Below are positions 57,285 through 64,000 of a stretch of DNA of 64,000 nucleotides, piece after piece (within the stretch, counting starts at the first letter, position 1; every line of letters starts with the position of its first letter). The position numbers and the translations under genes are program-made. The notes beneath the pieces are model-generated. The model had not been told where the DNA came from, did no database searches, and worked only from the letters and a program-made list of their open reading frames with translations. The stretch comes from Heracleum sosnowskyi (lineage: Eukaryota; Streptophyta; Magnoliopsida; Apiales; Apiaceae), in the NCBI GenBank assembly GCA_030848705.1, contig JAUIZM010000019.1, positions 2,356,001-2,420,000 on the forward strand, written 5' to 3'.

Positions 57285-57636
57285 CAAAACCGTCTAAGGA
57301 TTAAAGTCTAATGGTCAACAGTTAGAGTACCCATACAACTACCACAAAAGTAATTAATGGTCGTGTCTTCCTTTAATCCTACAGATTTATGCAAAAATGT
57401 GTGAAAGTCCAATTGAACAAATATTTATCTCTCAAACTAAGCAAATAACCACATTAATGTCATACAGGGTCTAAAAGTATGAGACTGGCACACAATACAT
57501 ACATGTATAGTCAAATCAACACATGCTGTCACATAACAGACATAGACCAAGTAGACAATAACTTCTCTTGACAGCAGGTTTGAAGGTGCTGTCATGAGCT
57601 TCATAGAAGAATTGGAAATTCAGAAAACTTAGTAAA

Positions 57637-60229
57637 TCAACATACCAGATTCAGCATTCCCAATTCACTTACCAACCTGTTGAAGGTTGCTTCATCCAAT
57701 GGCTTAGTGAAGATGTCAGCGAGTTGCTTGTCAGTTGGGACATAGATCAGCTTCACAGTTCCTTGTTCAACATGCTCTCTGATAAAGTGATGTCTTATAT
57801 CAATGTGCTTTGTTCTAGAGTGTTGAACTGGATTGTCTGAAATGGCTATGGCACTAATGTTGTCACAGTAAATAGGAATGTCTCTTAACACTAGACCATA
57901 ATCCAGAAGTTGATTCTTCATCCATAGAATTTGTGCACAGCAACTGCCTGCAGCAATATATTCAGCTTCTGCAGTTGAGGTAGAAACTGAATGCTGCTTC
58001 TTGCTAAACCATGAGACCAATCTTCCACCATGAAATTGACAGCTACCAGTAGTACTCTTTCTGTCAATCTTGCATTCAGCATAGTCTGAGTCTGAGTAAC
58101 CAATTATATCAAATCCAGTGTTCTTAGGATACCAAAGGCCTAGGTTAAGAGTGCTTTTTAAGTATCTAAAGATTCTCTTGATGGCTACTAAGTGTGACTC
58201 CTTTGGATCACTTTGAAACCTTGCACATAGACATGTAGCAAACATGATGTCAGGTCTTCTAGCAGTTAGGTATAGGAGAGATCCTACCATGCCTCTATAG
58301 GTGCTTGAGACAACTTTCTTTCCTTTAGGGTCAAGATCCAGACTAGTTGATGTGGACATTGGTGTCTTTGCAAGTGATGAATCTTCCAAGTTGAACTTTT
58401 TGAGAAGTTCCTTGATGTATTTAGCTTGAAAAATGAAGATTCCATCAGGTTGTTGAAGCATTTGTAATCCCGGAAAGAATGACAATTCTCCCATCATACT
58501 CATCTCATATTTGTTACTCATGAGAGAGGAAAACTTCTCACACAGCTTCTCATTTGTAGAGCCAAATGATAAGGTCATTTGTGTGATCCTTGTTCCACTT
58601 GGTGATTCTGGGCAAGCTACTTGATTGTACAGGAACAGTTGCTTCAATTTGTTGAGTTGAATCCTCACCAATTCCATTGTCTTCACCATGTTCTTCATTG
58701 TCTCCAGAGTCATCATTGTTATGAATGTTAGAAGTTATGGTCTGTGACTGAGCTGGAGTTTGGTTGACAGTAATGGTATTGACAATATCTTTGTCAACTT
58801 CAACAGTTTGAGTGAAGCTAGGTTCTTCATCAACAATTTCCTCAGCTTCCAAGTATCCTTGATTCTCAAATCTGAGTGTCTGCATCTTTCCTTCTTCATG
58901 CAGTCCTGGAAACTTGGTTTCATCAAATGTGACATTAACACTTTCTTCAATAATCATGTGTTCCATAACATAAACTCTGTAGGCAGTCCTTTCTGTGCTG
59001 TAACCCATGAATAGTCCTTCAAATGCCTTGGTGTCAAATTTTCCTTTCTTCTCATGGTTATCCTTCATCATAAAGCATTTGCTCCCAAACACATGAAAGT
59101 ATTTGACAGTAGGTTTCTTCCCAGTTAGCAGACAGTAAGGTGTACTTGCATGAGTTTTGTTAATCATGGTTCTGTTTTGAGTATAACAAGCTGTGTTGAT
59201 AGCTTCAGCCCAGAAATATGTTGGCAGTTTGGCATCATGCAACATAGTTCTAGCTGCTTCAATGAGAGTCATGTTCTTTCTTTCTACAACTCCATTCTGC
59301 TGTGGAGTCCTTGCAGCAGAGAATTGTTGTACAATTCCTTCATCTTTACAGAAATTTCCAAGTGTGGCATTTCTGAATTCTGTACCATTGTCACTCCTCA
59401 AGATTTGGACTTTTGAGTTTGGAGTTCTATCAAGAACTCTGACTTGATCAATAATCACTTGAGCAGATTCATCTTTGGATTCAAGAAATTTCACCCAAGT
59501 GTACCTTGAGTAATCATCCACCATTACTAAGACATATCTCTTTTTGGCCATAGATGGTACATTGACTGGTCCAAAGAGATCCATGTGAATCAACTTGAGT
59601 GCTTCTATGTTGGTGTTCATTTGCTTGGACTTGTACACAGCTCTCCTTAGTTTGCCCATTTGACAATCTTCACACAGTCCTTCTTAACAGAATTCATGTT
59701 GGGGCAAACCTCTCACTAACTCCTTCTTCATCAAAATATTCATTGTCTTGAAGTTGAGATGTGAGAGCTTCCTGTGCCAAAGCATACTGTCACCAACAGT
59801 TGCTTTACTGTAAAAACAGTAAACTTTATCCTTCTTTGTTGAGTTTAAGTCAGCAACAAACAAGCTTCCTTTTCTGACCCCTTTTAAAGAGAGGCTCTCA
59901 TCCTTCTTGTGATAGATGTTACACATCATCATATCAAAATCAACCTTGAATCCCCTGTCACTGAATTGGCTGACACTGAGTAGATTGTGCTTCAATCCAT
60001 CCACAAGAGCAATGTCTTCAATGACAACATTTCCAATTTCCAGACAGCCATATCCCACTGTGTAACCCTTGCTGTTGTCTCCAAAGGTTATGATTGGGCC
60101 AGCTTTCTCTACATAGTGTGATAGCAGGGCTTTATCACCTGTCATGTGTCTTGAGTAACCACTGTCAATGATCCACATGACTTGATCTTTCTTCTTGCCC
60201 TGCAAAATAGAATGTGTTTTAAGTTGCAT
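57637..60229 (-). pseudogene. Sirevirus 2 pol, RT core deleted
   Basis: Protease (IIDSGYSRHMTG, with Cys to Tyr after DSG) and the start of the integrase zinc region lie on 60229-59684, ended by an in-frame TAA. The integrase core (DLFGPV, RSDNGTEF, TPQQNGVVERKN) lies on 59659-58550. At about 58560-58571 the sequence jumps from KWNKDHTNDLII, which precedes RT, to FGSTNEKLCEKF, which follows the YVDD motif, with a frame change. RNase H (DSDYAECKIDRKSTTG, STSTAEAEYIAAG) follows to 57637. The enzyme cannot reverse-transcribe; the element would need help in trans. Confidence 0.92.
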
Positions 60230-60494
60230 ATGGTACCCAATCCTTGTTGGGTCCTGCAGTTTTAGTGTCTCTTGAGTTTCTTCCAGTCATAAAATCACAA
60301 GCATCATCAAAAACCTCCTGTTTGACTTCTCTTTTCACCCACTTAGGTTTAGAATTGGACTTGATCCTTTTCTTAGTAGATGAAGCCTTTTTGCTGTTGC
60401 CAGCAGGCTCAGAAGTCTCAACAGTGTTCATGTATGAACATTTTTCAGTAGTGAGAATAGGTAAGTTAAAGCATGTACTCATGGAAGTGATCTT
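60219..60494 (-). other. Gag-pol linker of Sirevirus 2 after an in-frame stop
   Basis: It continues in the gag frame after TGA (60495-60497): basic region KKASSTKKRIKSNSKPKWVK, ending GPNKDWVPYAT-stop. The protease frame opens across this point, with TTGCAG|GGCAAGAAG as junction. Sirevirus 1 has the same arrangement (VWVPK, stop, then TGCAG|GGTAAAAAG). Confidence 0.7.
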
Positions 60495-62837
60495 TCATGA
60501 CATACATTCAATGTTATTACAGACACTCATAGTTCTATGCATAAGGGGGGTTCTGTGTAAGTTACCATTGAGTTCAGTAGCATTGATCTTATCCTCAATT
60601 GGTTTCTTACAAACATGTGTTAAATGATGTGAAGATCCACAGTTATTGCATAGTTTCCTAGAAGCACCTCCAACATTAGTGTATCCATTTCTTTTATTGA
60701 CACATACCTTACCATTCCTATTCTTAGACTTGGGAGTTACTGGATTGACAGTGTGTTCAGAAGTTGCTGTCGAACTTTCCTTGACAGTATCTTTTATTCC
60801 AACTGTCTTGACAGAAGGTTTGGAAGTTACTGTCTTGGAAACATTTTTGACAGCATCTTTGGAAGATTTTGTCTTGCCAACTGTGACAGTTTCTTTTGAA
60901 CTTACTGTCTGATTGCTTGGTAAGTTTACTGTCTTGGGGATTGTGACAATATCCTTTCCATCCTTGGATGTGCTGTCAACACCTTCATCCTCATCAAGAA
61001 TTTCTTTTTTGATGAGCATGGCTTCTTCATCAAACTCAATTTCTGCAGCTTTGAAAATAGGAGTTTTAACCTTCTTGAGAATGGTGGGTTTGACAGCAGC
61101 ATTTCCAGAACAATCTTGAATCACAGTTTCCTTTCCAGGTCTTCTACCATATGAAAAACCTATACCAACTGTCTGATTTTCTGTATGCTTATCATTGTAA
61201 TCCTGAACTATCTTTGATGAGTTTTTGTAAGCCTTAATCTTGAATTCATTTTCAGCAATCTCATTCCTCAGGAATTCCTCAACCTCTTTAGCACATTTTA
61301 ATTCATTTTTAAGTCTAGCATTCTCCTGAGCTAAAGAGTCTAGTGAACTGGTTTTGAGAACAAGAGATTCATTTTCAGACTTTAGTGTTTCATTTAGCTT
61401 ACTCAGCCTAGTGATTTCCTCATTAGCAGCAGATAAGCTAGTATAGACATTGAACATTTCAGCACTTAAGTCTTTAATGGTTTTCTTATACTCATCAGTG
61501 GACATATCAAGTAAGACAAGTGAAGGTACCTGACTTGAAGATGTTGATGTTACTTCATCAGTGCTAGCCATGAGAGCTAGGTTGACATATTCTTCTTCTT
61601 CTTCATCATCAGACTCATCCCAACACTTTCCTTCGGCCACATAGGCTCTACCTTGATTCTTCTTAGAGTATCCACCAGTTCCTTTCTCAAACCTCTGAAC
61701 CTGTTTGGGTCTTTTGCATTCAGTAGCAAAATGACCAGGTTCACCACAGTTGTAACACTTGAATTTTGACCTATCCACAAATCCAGTCTTGTATCCTCCT
61801 TTGGTTGAACTTCCCACAGCAGCCTTTGATGAACTTCCCTTGTTGAACTTGGATGCTTGGCCTTGGGGCTTGTATGACATATCCTTCTTGAACCTAAAGT
61901 TCTTGAACTTTTTGGCCATGTAAGTCATAGTAGGATTGTCCATGCTTTCCAGTTCCTCCATTGTGTAGAAGTCTTCATCTTCCACATCCTTGAGCTGCAG
62001 TACTACTTTCTTATCATCTTCAACAACCTCTTCTATCTTCAAGGATTGTGCAGGGGTTGGTTGTGTGATTTGTAGTACTTCACTTGGCTGTGTGATCCTT
62101 GGCACATGTGCTACTAGGGCACTTGACATATTAGCCATCTTGTTCCTTGTTCCACTCTGTATGGCTCTCTTTTGAAAGAGTTCAAGTTCATAGGATTTCA
62201 TAATGCCATAAAGTGTCTCAAAGGTTATATTGTTGAGATCGCTTCCTTCTCGTATGGCTGTTGTCTTGTGTTCAAGGTGATCAGGCAGTGTAAGCAGGAA
62301 CTTGACATTCAATTCTTTTCTGTCATAGTACTTGCCATGTATCTGTAGTTCAGTTAAGAGCTTACTGAACCTTTCAAACATGGAAGTTAAGTCTTCACCA
62401 GGCTTGGCCATGAATGCCTCATATTGTGATATCAGTATTTGCCTTTGGTTGCCCTTAACTTCTTCACTTCCTTCACATAGTAAAGCTAACCTGATCCACA
62501 TCTCCTTGGCAGATGTGCAGCTTATCACACTTCCACACATGGCTTTATCCAACGTGAGAGAATCGAGCAAGATGAGTTGCAAGTGATCATCTAGCACCGT
62601 TTTCTCCTTCTCAGGTTCCAAAATTTCCGAGGGATCTTTGGGAACCCAATGTGCAGGAATGATTTCACCATTTACTGTTGTGGCTTCAATTTCTTTCCTT
62701 GGAATGAAAGGACCATTCTCGAGAATACCTAGGTATAGTGGATTCGCAGCTTTGATAAACAACAAGATCTTTCTTTTCCAAATGTTGTAGTTCTCTTTAT
62801 CAAAAGCTGGGATCTTGATACTGCTTGATTTCTGCAT
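60495..62837 (-). CDS. Sirevirus 2 Gag
   Basis: About 780 residues from MQKSSSIKIPAFDKENY; upstream codons to 62963 are LTR and not used. Copia gag domain (YNIWKRKILLFIKAANP, KEMWIRLALLCEG). Zinc knuckles CYNCGEPGHFATEC near residue 358 and CNNCGSSHHLTHVC near 727. The coiled coil between them (LSAANEEITRLSKLNETLKS) parallels Sirevirus 1. The segment before the last knuckle is a chain of (T/S)V-K words (KTVNLPSNQTVSSKETVTVG, SVKTVGIKDTVKE) matching DNA words ACTGTC/GACAGT. Confidence 0.9.
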   Translation of the reverse strand: MQKSSSIKIPAFDKENYNIWKRKILLFIKAANPLYLGILENGPFIPRKEIEATTVNGEIIPAHWVPKDPSEILEPEKEKTVLDDHLQLILLDSLTLDKAMCGSVISCTSAKEMWIRLALLCEGSEEVKGNQRQILISQYEAFMAKPGEDLTSMFERFSKLLTELQIHGKYYDRKELNVKFLLTLPDHLEHKTTAIREGSDLNNITFETLYGIMKSYELELFQKRAIQSGTRNKMANMSSALVAHVPRITQPSEVLQITQPTPAQSLKIEEVVEDDKKVVLQLKDVEDEDFYTMEELESMDNPTMTYMAKKFKNFRFKKDMSYKPQGQASKFNKGSSSKAAVGSSTKGGYKTGFVDRSKFKCYNCGEPGHFATECKRPKQVQRFEKGTGGYSKKNQGRAYVAEGKCWDESDDEEEEEYVNLALMASTDEVTSTSSSQVPSLVLLDMSTDEYKKTIKDLSAEMFNVYTSLSAANEEITRLSKLNETLKSENESLVLKTSSLDSLAQENARLKNELKCAKEVEEFLRNEIAENEFKIKAYKNSSKIVQDYNDKHTENQTVGIGFSYGRRPGKETVIQDCSGNAAVKPTILKKVKTPIFKAAEIEFDEEAMLIKKEILDEDEGVDSTSKDGKDIVTIPKTVNLPSNQTVSSKETVTVGKTKSSKDAVKNVSKTVTSKPSVKTVGIKDTVKESSTATSEHTVNPVTPKSKNRNGKVCVNKRNGYTNVGGASRKLCNNCGSSHHLTHVCKKPIEDKINATELNGNLHRTPLMHRTMSVCNNIECMS

Positions 62838-62874
62838 TGTCGTCGTGATCACAGATATGTATGTTAATCTGTAT

Positions 62875-62886
62875 GCTCTGATACCA
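62875..62886 (-). other. Sirevirus 2 primer-binding site (tRNA-iMet)
   Basis: TGGTATCAGAGC in element sense, two bases from the 5' LTR, as in Sirevirus 1. Confidence 0.92.
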
Positions 62887-62888
62887 GT

Positions 62889-63944
62889 TGTTGGTCCTCG
62901 TGTATTGCAGAAGGGGGGGGGGATGAATGCAATACTGATAAAATTCAATCTCAATTTCAACAACCAAAACTAAGATTTAACGTTATCAGTAATATGTATG
63001 CATTCACAAACAGTATGGTCTAAAGACAAGTTTCACAAAATAAATGTTTTTATTTATTTTTCAAAGTGTTGCTACAACCTCAAGAGAGAATTCTTGAGCT
63101 TCGGTATTTTCTTCAAGACACTTACTTGCTTGCGTTACCTACCTAGAATGAATTGATAGTCTAAGTATAAAACTAATCCTATCACTGTCAACACGGGTTT
63201 GTGAAGCTGCTATCATTATCAAGTGGCAGCTTCTTACAGATTGTCTACCCATGCGACTTTCCTAAATTGCTAACATGTCAGATATACATTACAAAGAAAG
63301 CAACCTAGATTCATTCTATTTCCAGCTAAAACAATTCAGCAAATAGAGACTTGACCTTGCTCTTGAATTGATTCGCTTTTGTTTTGTAGTGCTTGAAGCT
63401 TCTGTCGTAGTCTTGCAGACTTGGTGCAGCTTAGGGATATTGCAACACGCCTGTTTCTTGAACATTGTAACTATCACGGGATTTGACTGAGAAGATACCT
63501 AGAACAAGAATCTTTCTCGAGACAGTTACTTTTGCCGCAAAGCTTGCTGTCACATGAATGTTCTTTTGGTGACAGTATGAGTTCCCCGCATAGAGTGCTG
63601 TCGAGGTTTCCAAACTTGCTGTCGAGGGCTAAAGTTGTTGTCGCGTAGTCTTCCGCCAATGTTGCTGTCAGAGTGAATATGTTGTCGTGACTTGCAACAT
63701 TTTGTCTTCTTATAATCTTACTGTCAATGCTTATGACAGTAACCTTTATTCATGCTGTCATCTAATATGCATTCTTTGAGGCTTGAACACAGCAAGTGAA
63801 CTTCTTCCAAATTACACAACTAAAATGACATTGCATACTGATTACAAGAACATACTTTGGTTGTGACAGTATGTTCTACTTAATTAAAAATTAAGTACAT
63901 ACAAGGTTAAGTTGTTTCTATGCTATCACCCAAAAATCCCAACA
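62889..63944 (-). repeat. Sirevirus 2 5' LTR
   Basis: 1,056 bp, partner of 43904-44962. The homopolymer has 10 G here and 13 there, which accounts for the 3-bp length difference. Confidence 0.95.
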
Positions 63945-63949
63945 GATTC

Positions 63950-64000
63950 TGCAGCAGAATCAAATTTAAAATCAATGTTTTTATTCAAATTTTAAATGTT
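63950..64000. other. Right flank of Sirevirus 2
   Basis: Only AT-rich sequence after the target duplication; no feature. Confidence 0.5.

Larger units (their letters stand above)
43904..63944 (-). mobile_element. Sirevirus 2: older, defective Copia element interrupted by a CACTA element
   Basis: 20,041 bp including a 6,176-bp insertion. LTRs at 43904-44962 and 62889-63944 with target duplication GATTC (43899-43903, 63945-63949). Order on the minus strand: primer-binding site, gag, pol, small ORF, env-like ORF, polypurine tract. By eye about 20 substitutions separate the LTRs (about 1.9%), plus 13 versus 10 G in a homopolymer, so it is roughly ten times older than Sirevirus 1. Defects: stops in gag, pol and env-like ORFs and loss of the RT core. 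Confidence 0.95.

Noticed and set aside
63431..63659. LTR ORFs (also at 44449-44689)
   Set aside because: Present in both Sirevirus 2 LTRs only as LTR sequence; short and driven by CTGTC words.

Overview
This window is plant nuclear DNA from a eudicot. It holds spliced TIR-NBS-LRR (TNL) resistance genes, a class that grasses lack, embedded in transposons of almost every plant order. I see no rRNA, tRNA or bacterial-style features. The species cannot be fixed from the sequence alone. Splice sites, reading frames and element ends were derived by eye.

Layout. 1-3.4 kb: 3' end of a Tat/Retand-type Ty3-gypsy element (plus strand) with a spliced antisense gene of the Transposase_28 (PF04195) type, a polypurine tract and a 3' LTR. 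3.4-24.1 kb: a minus-strand TNL cluster. It has relics of one TNL (TNL-C, 3.4-6.4 kb) and two recent five-exon duplicates, TNL-A (6391-10485) and TNL-B (20184-24119). Between them sits a complete 8,996-bp Mutator-like element (11079-20074) with 163-bp terminal inverted repeats and a perfect 9-bp target duplication. It carries a FAR1-type transposase, a five-exon plant-mobile-domain/Ulp1-protease gene, and a third ORF whose C-terminal half looks like an OB fold. 24.2-26.2 kb: two MITEs, one of them in the 5' leader of TNL-B. 26463-38531: a very young Sirevirus-type Copia element (609-bp LTRs differing at one base) with gag, pol, an env-like ORF and an antisense acidic ORF with its own TATA box. 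38.5-43.4 kb: AT-rich DNA with a DUF223/RPA-like relic, a minisatellite and a probable non-autonomous Helitron. 43904-63944: a second, older Sirevirus (minus strand, about 2% LTR divergence). It lacks the core of its reverse transcriptase. Its env-like ORF is split by a 6,176-bp CACTA element carrying fragments of host genes (a membrane protein, an AINTEGUMENTA/PLETHORA-like AP2 gene and CAND1).

How the parts relate. The TNLs are the only likely functional host genes. The rest is a nested record of insertions: MULE between TNL-A and TNL-B, MITE in the TNL-B leader, CACTA inside Sirevirus 2. The most unusual signal is that the three LTR retrotransposons each carry a private short DNA word at high density: GATGCGAGC in the Tat element, TCCTGA/TCAGGA in Sirevirus 1, and TGACAG/CTGTCA in Sirevirus 2. 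Each word runs through LTRs or introns and also through coding sequence. For the DNA transposons an analogous motif (a CCGCGGAG hairpin in the MULE, GTGTTAC in the CACTA) is expected at the ends, but the MULE also has three hairpins in its centre.
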